DNA from: Pseudeuparius sepicola
Lineage: Eukaryota; Arthropoda; Insecta; Coleoptera; Anthribidae
Direction of reading: 5' to 3'
DNA length: 64,000 nt
Assembly (NCBI GenBank): GCA_963920635.1
Contig: OY987303.1
Coordinates: 51,459,223-51,523,222, forward strand
Shown piece after piece: positions 45,300 to 56,504 of this stretch (the first letter of the stretch is position 1; each line of letters starts with the position of its first letter). A model generated the notes under the pieces. It made no database searches. It had not been told where the DNA came from and saw nothing but the letters and a program-made list of their open reading frames with translations. The position numbers and the translations under genes were made by a program.

Positions 45300-46944
45300 C
45301 AGTGGCGGCGATAAGGATTCGGCCCCCGCCCAATTTTGCCAGGATGCATACATGTGGTAATAAAATATGGAAATACCGAAATTTTGGCTAAGATGCTAAA
45401 AGAAAAAAGCTCGGATATATAAATTTTATTTTAAGTTTTTCTACCTACCAGAGAAGTGTTCTGTATTATAGCGAGTATTATAACGTAGCTTAACAAAATC
45501 TGGGCATGTCTAATGTCTCACATTTTATTTTATAAATGGGACATGATTTAATATTAGATAATAATATATTTATCTTGATATTTATATTACAAAATATTTT
45601 CCAAAGAAACATATTTATTAAGTATAATAAAACGGACTCCGCCACTCTTATCTACTTATAAAATCTCACAATTGCTAAAATCTATGTCTGGTGCTTGTAA
45701 AAAAATCATCACGTGACGTTGCAGAATTGATGTATTGGTTGTATAAAAACTGAAATTTCCGCTATTTGTTCTAATAATACGCCAATTTTTAAGCTAAAAC
45801 AGAGCTACCAACGCAGGGACGGACGGCATACTAAACCCCTAATCTCAAAATAGCCAGTAACTTGGAAGAAAAAGTAAATGGAAAATTTGATTTTTGGTTA
45901 AAAAAAATCTCTTTTACTAGTGTGAATTAAGTATAAATTAATTTCAGAAAAATTGTTCTAAATAAAGTTAATTGACGCTATCTGCTACAAACACACAACC
46001 GGCCGGCAAAAGCCGTGAAAATTGGTCAAAATATGCAGGGAAGATAAAAAACATGGCATATAATCGGTTAATACAAATAATATTTATAATAATAATAATA
46101 ATAATTCGCAGTAACAGAATGTACAGGGTGTTCCCGTATAGTTTGACCTAGCCCTAGAGCCTTTATTTTTCGAGTAAGAAAAAATTTTCTTAAATGTAAG
46201 TTGTAGATTTTTTCTGAACCGCTAGGATCTGTTACTAGACAAAACAAATGAGCGTCGCAAATTTATGAAAAATATAAACTTACTTTTTTTAATGAAACAC
46301 CCTGTATATTTGCGTATTTTTGAAATGCTCGCATTTTTCAGATTCTAACAATATAAATATGTTACATGTTTACTCTAAGCATTAGCATGATATTCCAAAT
46401 TGCAGATAAATACCATCTTTATACTTAATCAAGGTTGCCATGGAAAAACATGTCAACTTAGACAAGAGCATTCCTGTCAATCCATTATTTTTGGGACAAT
46501 ACACCTTGTTACCCTACAACTTTCGTTTAAGTATTTTTTTTCTAACTCGAAAAATAAAGGCTCTAGGGTTGGGTCAAAATATACGGGAACACCCTGTACA
46601 GTAGGTACTCAACAATAGAAAGTGAATATTTTTCGTAATAATTACCTCTATATGAGTTTAAAAGAGAAACTAAAGGCACTTCAAATAAACGCACAAAATT
46701 TGATAAAAAATTTAATTTTTTTCTTGTTTTTCGGGATGTTTTAATAATTTCCTCACAATCTGCTAATTGTTTCCTGAAATAAAAATCTTCTAAGTCGTTT
46801 GGTTGACACCGATTTTCAGCCTAATAGCGTTAATATTTTCCAAAAATGAATATTAGTCGATAGATCAGTTTTTAGTGGCCCCTTCCGGAGCTGCCCCCTC
46901 CCCCCCGCACGGAGGGCTCTGTTGGCGCCTTATCGCCGCCAGTG
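45300..46944. mobile_element. Non-autonomous hAT element, family 2 (1,645 bp)
   Basis: Left end CAGTGGCGGCGATAAGG and right end CCTTATCGCCGCCAGTG are inverted with one mismatch. TAAGTCAT occurs at 45292-45299 and 46945-46952, a perfect 8-base target duplication. The interior is AT-rich and holds a nested MITE (46121-46600). No transposase sequence is seen. Confidence 0.93.
46121..46600. mobile_element. MITE nested in hAT family 2 (480 bp)
   Basis: GTACAGGGTGTTCCCGTATA and its complement form the tips. The inverted homology extends about 70 bases (CTCTAGGG, CTTTATTTTTCGAGT blocks). Non-coding. Confidence 0.88.
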
Positions 46945-46952
46945 TAAGTCAT

Positions 46953-47469
46953 GGTGAAGTCTTATCAAGGAAGGAGAAAATCTCTCAATAGATGGAACTC
47001 CTAAAACGAACTAATTATTGTACCACGAAGGAACAATAATTCTTGCAAGTTCGATGTATCTGACGTGGTAGTAGCGATAGAACGAGGTTAATATGTGATC
47101 AACCTGTAGTCTCTCCTCAGGTTGTTGGAGAAGGCCTGTAAAATCCCACCATTACTCATTGGTGCTGCTTCTTCCATTCATACCTTCTGCTTGGTTTTGG
47201 ATAGAAATTCTGTGGTGACTTTAGATTTGATCGTGCATTCCTGAAGAATATCGGTAGATTCTTGGTTTTGGACAGAATATCTGGAGATTCGGGCTCTCGC
47301 TACAATTATCTTAACCCAGTATTTCAGTATAGATCTACTTTCTTGATACAACACCAGTTGTTAACAATTTTATTCGAACGTCCTGGATAATAGATTGCTT
47401 GTTGTTCTAGATGGTTGTACCTCTTTCGTCCCCAGTATCTCTCATTCTCTTTGCTTCGATCTTACACAA
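46953..47469 (-). other. Probable 3' continuation of the RT remnant
   Basis: Directly downstream of the decayed RT on the minus strand. Short pieces can be read between stops but no motif is secure. It is of moderate GC and not similar to other parts of the window. Confidence 0.3.
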
Positions 47470-47815
47470 CCATCTGAGATCTGGTGCAGCATTTGGCAGA
47501 CCCAAACTCCATTCAGATCACCCCAGTGAACTTACTACACGGAGCAACCATCAGTTTGATGTCAGTGAATGATATAACTTGATCGCTTTCTTGTTCTTTG
47601 TTCATTGCAATGTAGAACCATAGTGAAGTTACTGAATCTCCTTGGAAAATTCCTCTACGAATGAGGATTGTGTGGAGTTTTTGTCGTCCATACCATGTAG
47701 ACATGACTGCTTTATGTTTCTTAGGAAAGCAAGTAATCTGGCGATACTTGGCTTGATCTTCTGTGTTCCGTTGGTACTTTGGTTGGATCTGTAAGAAATA
47801 ATGGCATCTTCAGTG
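47470..47815 (-). pseudogene. Decayed reverse transcriptase, R2-like non-LTR type
   Basis: On the minus strand one frame reads NTEDQAKYRQITCF (RT finger motif, usual form N-T-x-x-P-x-x-Y-R-P-I-T-C). Soon after comes IRRGIFQGDSVTSLWFYIAM, the palm/thumb-side motif normally R-G-I-x-Q-G-D-S-L-S-P-L-W-F. Past a stop, MEFGSAKCC corresponds to the M-E-F-G-x-D-K-C block. The distance between the first two motifs is far too short, so a large internal deletion removed the first catalytic Asp. The Y-x-D-D box is reduced to SFTDIKL. Stops are present. R2-type elements copy RNA directly at a nicked target. The exact clade cannot be given. Confidence 0.65.
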
Positions 47816-48424
47816 GATTTTTACTCCTGAACGAAGCGACACAGTAAGTATATGTTTAGAGCAACTATTTTTTGCAAAATTATATCCTCTACTTGCTTAA
47901 GAAGTTATCTCAGATATAACCGGACACAAGGTTATGAAAACTGCATTTTCATTGTCGAGATTTTGAGAACATTATTATCTACGTAACCATAAAGTGTTTT
48001 GATGGTTTTCGGCGAACTTTGACGAGTTGCCAATGCCCCAGAGTTTCTATAGAGAGAAATTAAGCTGCCCATAAACTTATACGGCGTGAATTATGAGAGA
48101 TGTACGTCAGGGGGCGTCACTGGAGTGCTATCTTTATTAACGGCGAGGTTTCATCGGTCACTTCGGCTTTATGGGTGGAAATTATGCTTTAGCTTTACGG
48201 AGCGTTATGTCGAGTGCAGCTTGCCGGCCGAAACGCGTTGCCCGGCCATCGTAAAATGCGCAGAAATATGAGGATGGGGTCAGGGGATATGTGGCGGGGT
48301 CTAATTGCGGGTTTTTAGTTGAACGGTGGTGTAAAAATTTATTCTCGAAGTTCACCATCGTAAACTTGCGGTAGGTAGGTACCTTTACCTTTACCTACCA
48401 CATTGTCTACATTCGTTTTTTTTT
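47816..48424. other. Low-copy stretch between RT and Penelope remnants
   Basis: 48050-48330 has moderate GC and appears once in the window. A TACCTTTACCTTTACCTACC tract lies at 48379-48398. No recognised gene. Confidence 0.3.
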
Positions 48425-48928
48425 TGTAAAAGTAGGCAGATCAAATCTGGTGAACCGACCAGTAAATGTAATTATTCCTTTATTCCAGATAAGCTAAAAC
48501 GCATAGGCAATCGTTTTAATGTCAGAACAGTATTTAAAACCAAAAATACATTAAGGTCGATGCTAGTTAAAACGAAACCATTTGAGGTACAAAGTTCAAA
48601 AAATTGCATTTATAAAATTCCTTGCGAATGTGGAAAGTTCTATGCTGGGGAGACTTGTAAGCCATTTAACGTTCGTTTAAAAGAACATAAAAATTATATC
48701 AGGCAAAATCAAATTTCGAAGTCGAAAATATGTGAACACTCTTTTAATAACAATCATAGGATTTTGTGGGATAGTTCCAAACCAATTCTCAAAGAAGAAG
48801 TAGGAAATAGACGAAAAATTAAAGAATCTGCATTTATTCTAGGAAATACAGACAACTGTGTTGCTGAATGTTCAGTGGAATTCATATTATTACCACTTAT
48901 TCAAAGAGAAGTTAGTATAAATAATTAG
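48425..48928 (+). pseudogene. Penelope-like element C-terminus with GIY-YIG endonuclease (5'-truncated)
   Basis: The frame is open from a T-run at about 48424 to a TAG at 48926-48928. The first part (PDKLKRIGNRFNVRTVFKTK) is the linker typical of Penelope-like elements. Counting from the ATG at 48560, the GIY-YIG domain shows Y18 (CIYKIPCECG), YAG at 28-30, R39 (VRLKEH) and E89 (KIKESAF), i.e. all core catalytic positions. Penelope-like elements pair a telomerase-like RT with this nuclease, which nicks the target. The RT is missing, as expected for 5' truncation at insertion. The surviving domain has no internal stop. Downstream sequence to about 49140 is likely its 3' UTR, with a fragment of another copy at 40803-40895. 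Confidence 0.85.
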
Positions 48929-49140
48929 GTAGAACACAGGGTACAATATCAGACAGGTGGCTAGGCTATTGTTTCTGTTGTCGTGACATTTTAACCTGAA
49001 ATTTATTAATCTGTCATTTCACTTTGACGTGACATGATCTTTGAGAAAGGAGGAAGATTTATTCTACAAAAGCTCAGGAAACAAATTTGTTGAAGATATT
49101 TTTTGAGTTACAAGTTCAAAGTTTAGTTCATTTACTGTTA
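48929..49140 (+). mobile_element. Penelope-like 3' untranslated region
   Basis: Follows the GIY-YIG stop. 49040-49140 is shared in inverse with 40803-40895. Confidence 0.55.
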
Positions 49141-50242
49141 AGAATTTATTAATTTTCCAGGCAACTTGAAAAAGTTGACTTTTATCAAGTTTTGTGGCGA
49201 AAAACGTAATTAGGTAAAATTCAATGGATAGGCAGATCAGTTACCGATAAGAAATTGTGTGTAATTATTATTATATTGTGTAATATAATGATATCAATAA
49301 TGAAATACTTAACCCATTTGCGAAATGATATACAAATAAGGTACCTACCTACAAAGTCCCTATAAGTAACTAGGTATCTATATAACTATATTTTTAAGGT
49401 AATATTATATTTTAGATTTACTCAAATTCGGAGTGCACAGCCCTTAACTATTTTGGATGATAGGTAAAAAGCGAAACATCCCGTTGCAGCAGTTATTGGA
49501 ATTGGAGAGATCTAAATTAAACCAGAGAGATTTTTGTATTTAGGTTATGATTTCTGTCAAATTAAAGAAAAATGATGGGAATAACAGTGTATGCCTGGTT
49601 GCCCTCGATAAGAGAACTTATTGGGCGTAAATATGAATAACATGATCGAATAGTTGCATGAAAATATGATACTAAAAATATGACACTCTAATTTCAATTT
49701 TAATACAATTCAACAAAAAAATGTAAAATATTGCACATTAGTTTTCAAGCATTAGTTGCAGCTGCCCGATTATTATAAATAACCAAATACCTGGCATGGC
49801 GAAACTAATATGGTTTAGCACGTTTAGCGGGCATGCTAGCAAGAAGTGTAAAAACTCTGGGAACTATTTCAAATAACTCCAGTATGTATGTATTTTAGTG
49901 CGTATTTTAGACTAAAAATTATCTCCAAATCCTAGTGCACGACCACAACACTAAACTATTTATTTTGGACTGTAATCAAAAAGTGGTAGTAATTTCTGCA
50001 GTTTTCAGTATAGGAGTTTTACTAGTAGTAATATTTAATTTATTACGTTAATTTAAAAAAAATTGTATTTTAGTCTTCAATTTTATTACTAAGTCGTATT
50101 TGTTGGCAAAACTTACAGTATCTATAATTGCGACCTTCATTGCACTTTTCACTTTGTCATAATTAAACTGTGGATTTTTTAAACAAATACCATTTAGTAA
50201 CAGAGTAATAAAATAGCAGTAATGAAATGAATAGGAGGAGCG
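49141..50242. other. AT-rich non-coding stretch
   Basis: Several AGGTACCTAC-type motifs (for example 49340-49353). No coding evidence. Confidence 0.35.
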
Positions 50243-52220
50243 CAGGGACGGACTGGGTACGAAAATATTGGCGGGCTGATGAAACCAGCGGCGCCAGCGC
50301 CTGGCGCCCACTTTAGAAAGGCAAATACCTATATCAGTTCGTCTTATATTAGGTACTATAAAAACACAAAAACATATAAAAATAAATATAGATATATTTA
50401 AAAAGTATGTCTAAAAATAAATAAAAAAACACTTATTGAAATCGGCAGTGAGATGTCTCAAAATCGTCATTAAAAGATCAGAAAGCCCATTATTGTACGA
50501 TTTCTTCAATAAGTAGGCCTTGGCGAGATGTAAACATCAAACGTCAGACGCGGAGCCATCGCCCGTCAAAAGAACCCATTTAAATTTCTTACGCATTGCG
50601 AAATTGTTACCTATAGAAGCGCAATCTTTCAGTATAAATATTTTAGTAGGTTTGAATATCAATCTATTTTTCATGGACGCTGCATAATATGCAGCAGTTC
50701 GGAGTTTCTGTTGGGAAGCGCCGCGCCTCGTCATACTTGACCGAGGTAGAGCGATCGTCAAAGTCAAGCAACGCCGCGCGCAGTCGGTTCATGGACGGGC
50801 GCTCCCTTATGATTATTTTTTTGCCCAATAAAACATTTTTTCCAATTTAAAAAAAATAGTATGTACAGCACTGATGTTCTTTTATGACTTATGCGGTTTA
50901 TTTGGCTCGGCCAGAAGCCTCAGCCACTAAATTCCACATGAGTCATAAAAAGTTTGAACTCAGTGCCTTGGTACATAAAGAAATATTCTAAAACAAAACA
51001 CAAAATAAAAATTAAAAAAAATAAAAAAATAAATACGAAACACAAAAACTCATTCTTTGTAATGTTAAAAACCAACGTTAGGTAGGTACCTACCAAATAA
51101 AAATATTCGTTATCAGTATGTAAGTACATCAACTTGTACTTTAGAGATAAAGTAGGAATGCTCAATTTTTACATCTACTTATATCGTCATAAAAGCTTCA
51201 ATGTTATTTTGTGTCAAATTCGGGGGTATTTTTTGTTATACCTAATAGTTATAATAAAAGAAACTATAGGTTTTCGTAGAATTGTTTTTCGAAGAACTGT
51301 TTTTTCGAAGAATTGTTTTTCGAAGAATCAGTCTTCCTCCGTATCACAGTTATGACTAGGTAAAAATTCAGAATATTTTTCGCTGTGTGTTTTTTTTTAT
51401 AAATATTGAGGCCATTGGGAGGCAAAATCTTCAAACTCCTGCCTTTAACTGCTACTTTTCAATATCAAAATGGTATAATTTTGGTACAAATTGTTTATAA
51501 AGTCGTGTTTGGCATATTAATAAATTCTGATGGGGTGCAAACATTCTAAATCCATGTAAAGTTCTTTGTGATTTGAAAATCGTCTTCTGATGCATTCAAT
51601 GACTGTACCGTAAGTAGTTCTATACTAAAATCAAATAACTCTTACGCCTGATCATTATTATTCATTGGCCTGATGTAAACAAGAACGTGTGCATTGAGAT
51701 ATTTGCCAGAGACGCACTGAGGCAAAACATTTATTTAATTTTACTTTTACAATTAATTGTTTACGTTAAAATATTTCGGAAAAAAATTATTGGCTTAATT
51801 AAAATGATTCAAAACGTCGATAAAATTATTTGTGGCAGTGTCTAAGTAGCTAAAAACGACAAGATAAAACCGCATAAATACGCTTTTGCGATCGAGTACA
51901 TCCCTGTTGCCAGACGCGCTGATATTTTATGGCCTATTGACCAATCGCCTTATTTCGCGGAACGTCATCGAACACGTGCTTTTATTTACGCCAGGCATAA
52001 GAGTTACTTGATTTTAGTGTTAATACTTCGATACGATATTTGTCTTCTTGAGTAAAAAACACAAAACACCAGGTCTGGATTCCCCAAAAAACGTCTTAAT
52101 TTTTCGATTTTTATCATACCGTATTTTTATAACACAGCCGTTGCGTTGCGGCGATGTTATTAAAAGAGAGGGGGGCGCGGCGGGCTCCGCCCGTCAGCCC
52201 GCCGGGCCAGTCCGTCCCTG
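50243..52220. mobile_element. Non-autonomous hAT element, family 3 (1,978 bp)
   Basis: CAGGGACGGACTGG at the left is mirrored by CCAGTCCGTCCCTG at the right. GAGGAGCG occurs at 50235-50242 and 52221-52228, a perfect 8-base target duplication. Subterminal zones are GC-rich (GGCGCCAGCGCC near the left, GCCCGTCAGCCCGCCGG near the right). A 5S-like repeat is nested inside. No transposase is recognised. Confidence 0.93.
50433..50983 (+). repeat. Dispersed repeat with 5S rRNA-like segment, copy 2
   Basis: Nested within hAT family 3. The 5S-like part is at 50749-50808. The terminal hairpin (GACTTATGCGGTTTATTTGG to GAGTCATAAAAAGTTTGAAC) is present, as in the tandem array. Confidence 0.75.
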
Positions 52221-52228
52221 GAGGAGCG

Positions 52229-52541
52229 ACAGGAGCGTTTCAAATAACCCCCCCCCCCCGTTTATTTAGTATATTCCTCAACTCATAGATGGCGCGCGTG
52301 TATCACGACCAATCTTAGTATCTTGTGATCAGAAGTTTGTAACAACTATTGAATCTATCTCAAATTATTTTTCATCCACAAAATTGTTGGGACTTTTATT
52401 TATTTATTGTCCTAACAGAATACAGAAGATTCTTTAAATAACATTGAACAACAATTCTCTTAAAAACGGAACCCTCTTTTAGTAGTTGGCAAACTGCGAT
52501 ATTTTTTCAACACTCTCTAACTTTCAAACGAGTGACACAAA
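52229..52541. other. Short unassigned stretch
   Basis: Begins with a C run (52248-52259). Otherwise AT-rich. Confidence 0.3.
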
Positions 52542-53282
52542 TATACAGTGTGGCCCGTTTGGAATGGAGACACCTCTGTAAAATTGTTATTTTTGCTCCG
52601 ATTTTGAAAACTTTTTTTTGTTAGATAGATATATATTATATTAGATATATACCATTCGACACACCTTCCAATTGTTTTGAAAACCAAACACATGGCTAAC
52701 TGCGACATTTTTTATACCCCCAAAATTCAAGAAATCATATTAGGCATTTTTTTATCAAAAAAATTTACTAAAAAAAGTTGTTTAGAATGAACCAAAAATC
52801 CCAAATCCAAAGTTTTATCAAAATCAAAAAATAAAAAATTTCCGAAAAAATAAATTGAAGGTCCAAAAATCACATTTTAATCAATTTTTACGGTTAGCAA
52901 AGTTAATTTTTTAACTTCAAATTTCTATGGCACACTTTGCTATCCGTATAAATTCATTAAAATGTGATTTTTGGACCTTCAATTTATTTTTTTCGGAAAT
53001 TTTTTATTTTTTGATTTTGATAAAACTTTGGATTTGGGATTTTTGGTTCATTCGAAACAACTTTTTTTAGTAAATTTTTTTGATAAAAGAATGCCTAATA
53101 TGATTTCTTGAATTTTGGGGGTATAAAAAATGTCACAGTTAGCCATGTGTTTTCTTTTCAAAACAATTGGTGTGTCGAATGGTATTTTCAGAGATCTATC
53201 TAACAAAAAAAAGTTTTTCAAAATCGGAGCAAAAATAACAATTTTACAGTGGTGTCTCCATTCCAAACGGGCCACACTGTAT
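52542..53282. mobile_element. MITE family C-related, palindromic (741 bp)
   Basis: Tips ATACAGTGTGGCCCGTTTGG and complement. Nearly the whole element is an inverted repeat, with the centre near 52910. The inner blocks (AAAAAGTTGTTTAGAATGAA, CCCAAATCCAAAGTTTTATC) resemble 23131-23756. Long frames on both strands mirror each other and are not genes. Confidence 0.9.
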
Positions 53283-53339
53283 GTATATGACATACATATA
53301 TTTCCGGCATAAAAACGGAGGACACTATCAAAAAATATA

Positions 53340-53433
53340 TAAAATTCCCCACAACATTCATTTGAAACGTTTTTTTCTATCTTGGAAAATGAAAAAGTTA
53401 AAGGGGGTGGGATTATTCCTTGACACACCCTGT
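53340..53433 (-). mobile_element. Isolated TIR-element right end
   Basis: Ends TTGACACACCCTGTAC. No left partner was found. Confidence 0.4.
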
Positions 53434-53616
53434 ACATAGACAAACGCCCATGCTACTTTGGTGCGTGACCTCAAACGTTAATTTAAATTTCAAAATTACT
53501 TACCGATTACTTACATGTGTCTTTTTTCGCACCTTTAACAAATGCTTGCATCAATATAATTCTCCACTTTACCTCTTCGCCATTCTGTCCCGTACACCTT
53601 TAATTTACCTCCCCTC

Positions 53617-54673
53617 CGCCTTTTAGTAAATTCGCCGCCGTAAAAGATTCAGCGTCCGTAAAAGACACTGGGGAAGACCAATTGCGCAAAAAGCCGGCAA
53701 TATTCATGCCGCCGCCCTTTCGCCGCCACTCGGAAGGGTGTCGGGGGTTGTAGGGCCCTCGCGTATGAGGGTGGGCCCCATATTTGCCCGGGTTATTGTT
53801 CCACCCTCCGTGCGCGGCCGGGTTTTGTGTTCGAACCAAATTTGGAATCTGCTTCTGACGCTAAATCCGCTACAAGATGTTCCCGAGTGGGGATTAGGGC
53901 GGGGAAGCTGTGAGTCAGTTTCGTGTTAAAATTTGACTATGGGCATTGATCGCACCGTATAAGAACATGGTGTAGATTCGTCTATGGTAACACATAATGG
54001 TCATTATAAATTTTACTGATTATTTCCCTCATGCTGCTTGCATCCCATAAGGTAGCTCCTTTCCATAAGAATACAACCAATCATATATGCCTCTGCTAGC
54101 GATAATTGCACTTGTGCAAATTATCGCGGTAATTGCATTTGTGCAAATTATCACTTCGTTGCTTAGCAACCGCGAATCTGTTGGATACGAACACGTACCA
54201 CTTCTTAAAGTTTGTGTGTTTCACACTGTTCTAAATTATGCAGCTTATAAATTATGTTACGGTATTATTAAGCATTATATCAATGAATTTATATAACTTT
54301 TACATTGCTAAATTCTTGTTATTTAGACCTACTCCTCCGTTTAAATTTATGACACATTCAGAAAATAAACCAACGCCGACAGGGTGTAGGTATAATCGCA
54401 TTTGCCTTGGATACCCAAGCGTCATGTTTGTTTACTCGAACGCTACAGTCGAAGCTGTCAATAAACTCGTTCAGAATGAGTCGTTTTGGAAATGTAAACA
54501 TAGAAAAAATCAATACAGAAATTATTAAATCGTATTCGTGAAATAATCACGACAAATACCACTCGTGCCGGAAATTTTTCTAGATAATTTTATTCTCAAG
54601 CCCTATTTTGCCCATTAGCAAAACCACTCGTACAAATTGGGCTTTTATTTTCAGAGATAAAATCCCTCGATCA
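53617..54673. repeat. 1,057-bp tandem duplication, unit 1
   Basis: Begins CGCCTTTTAGTAAATTCGCC and repeats at 54674. The first third (to about 53930) is GC-rich, low-copy DNA; the rest is an inverted copy of family F. Short frames such as 53738-53929 are identical in both units only because the duplication is recent. Confidence 0.93.
54020..54673 (-). mobile_element. Foldback-like family F, copy 3
   Basis: Reverse orientation. It runs from the right-end landmarks (ATTTCCCTCATGCTGC) to GATAAAATCCCTCGA, where it stops exactly at the centre of the internal hairpin and joins the second duplication unit. Confidence 0.85.
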
Positions 54674-55706
54674 CGCCTTTTAGTAAATTCGCCGCCGTAA
54701 AAGATTCAGCGGCCGTAAAAGACACTGGGGAAGACCAATTGCGCAAAAAGCCGGCAATATTCATGCCGCCGCCCTTTCGCCGCCACTCGGAAGGGTGTCG
54801 GGGGTTGTAGGGCCCTCGCGTATGAGGGTGGGCCCCATATTTGCCCGGGTTATTGTTCCACCCTCCGTGCGCGGCCGGGTTTTGTGTTCGAACCAAATTT
54901 GGAATCTGCTTCTGACGCTAAATCCGCTACAAGATGTTCCCGAGTGGGGATTAGGGCGGGGAAGCTGTGAGTCAGTTTCGTGTTAAAATTTGACTATGGG
55001 CATTGATCGCACCGTATAAGAACATGGTGTAGATTCGTCTATGGTAGCACATATAATGGTCATTATAAATTTTACTGATTATTTCCCTCATGCTGCTTGC
55101 ATCCGATAAGGTAGCTCCTTTCCATAAAAATACAACCAATCATATATGCCTCTGCTAGCGATAATTGCACTTGTGCAAATTATCGCGGTAATTGCATTTG
55201 TGCAAATTATCACTTCGTTGCTTAGCAACCGCGAATCTGTTAGATACAAACACGTACCACTTCATAAAGTTTGTGTGTTTCACACTGTTCTAAATTATGC
55301 AGCTTATAAATTATGTTGCGGTACTATATCAATGAATTTATATAACTTTTACATTGCTAAATTTTTGTTAATATTAGAGCTCCGTCTCCGTTTAAATTTA
55401 TGACACATTCAGAAAATAAACCAACGCTGATAGGGTGTAGGTATAATCGCATTTGCCTTGGATATCCAAGCGTCATGTTTGTTTACTCGAAGCTGTCAAT
55501 AAACTCTTTCAAATTGAATCGTTTTGGAAATGTAAACATAGAAAAAAATTAATACAGAAATTATTAAATCGTATTCGATAAATAATCTCGAGAAATACCA
55601 CTCGTGCCGGAAATTTTTCTATAGATAACTTTACTCTCAAGCCCTATTTTGCCCATTAGCAAAACCACTCGTACAAATTGGGCTTTTATGTTCAGAGATA
55701 AAATAA
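54674..55706. repeat. 1,057-bp tandem duplication, unit 2
   Basis: Offset of 1,057 bases from unit 1 at the start. It has lost about 14 bases near 55325 and 13 near 55490. Homology ends at the central loop of the family F hairpin. Confidence 0.93.
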
Positions 55707-55800
55707 AAGACCAATTTATCATACTCGTGATCTTTCCAGGCAAAATAGCGCTTTCGAAAAAATTATCGATAAAATTTCCGGCACTTGTGATATTACATAC
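55077..55800 (-). mobile_element. Foldback-like family F, copy 4
   Basis: As copy 3 but continuing past the hairpin to the left tip (CCGGCACTTGTGATATTACA, 55780-55799). Confidence 0.85.
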
Positions 55801-56176
55801 GATAATACCACGAGTGTGGATAATTTTTTCGAAAGCGCTATTTTGCCTAGAAAGATCACGAGTATAAATTGGGCTTTTATTTTCTGATAAATTCCCGAGA
55901 GCGAAGCTCGAGGGATTTTATCTCTGAAAATAAAAGCCCAATTTGTACGAGTGGTTTTGCTAATGGGCAAAATAGGGCTTGAGAATAAAATTATCTAGAA
56001 AAATTTCCGGCACGAGTGGTATTTGTCGTGATTATTTCACGAATACGATTTAATAATTTCTGTATTGATTTTTTCTATGTTTACATTTCCAAAACGACTC
56101 ATTCTGAACGAGTTTATTGACAGCTTCGACTGTAGCGTTCGAGTAAACAAACATGACGCTTGGGTATCCAAGGCAA
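55801..56176 (+). mobile_element. Foldback-like family F, copy 5 (truncated)
   Basis: Head-to-head with copy 4 at the ACGATAATACCACGAG junction. Contains the complete internal hairpin with arms of about 45 bases (55850-55955). Cut off at 56176 within the TATCCAAGGCAA block. Confidence 0.85.
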
Positions 56177-56504
56177 GGGTCCATTGTAATGATATTATAA
56201 TAGTGAAACTCCCTCCGGATAAATTTTGTATTTATTTCCTGAAGTTTTGGATTATGCCCCAAAATGGTCCTTGCAGGGATCCATAAAAGCTTTAATTTTT
56301 GTAGAAAATGGCAATTTGGTAGCGAGGGGCATGGAAAATATATGTCTTCCTCTGCATGCCTTGCGCAAATCCAAGGATATCTCCGCTTTATAGTGCCATA
56401 AAGTTATACACGATTCCTTCTTTCAAAGGGGGTGCGCATTTACATATTTCCGGCTTAAAAAACCGCCCCCTTTCGCCAGGTTGTTGTTCGTTTCCATGGA
56501 ATTT
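56177..56504. other. Unassigned insert between family F copies
   Basis: About 330 bases without similarity to the rest of the window. It may be the part of another element that truncated copy 5. Confidence 0.35.

Noticed and set aside
53048..53443. 131-codon minus-strand frame and partner frames at 52517 and 53130
   Set aside because: They follow the arms of an inverted-repeat MITE and mirror each other.
53738..54986. Two identical 63-codon frames (53738 and 54795)
   Set aside because: Identical because the 1,057-bp duplication is recent, not because of selection; no domain.
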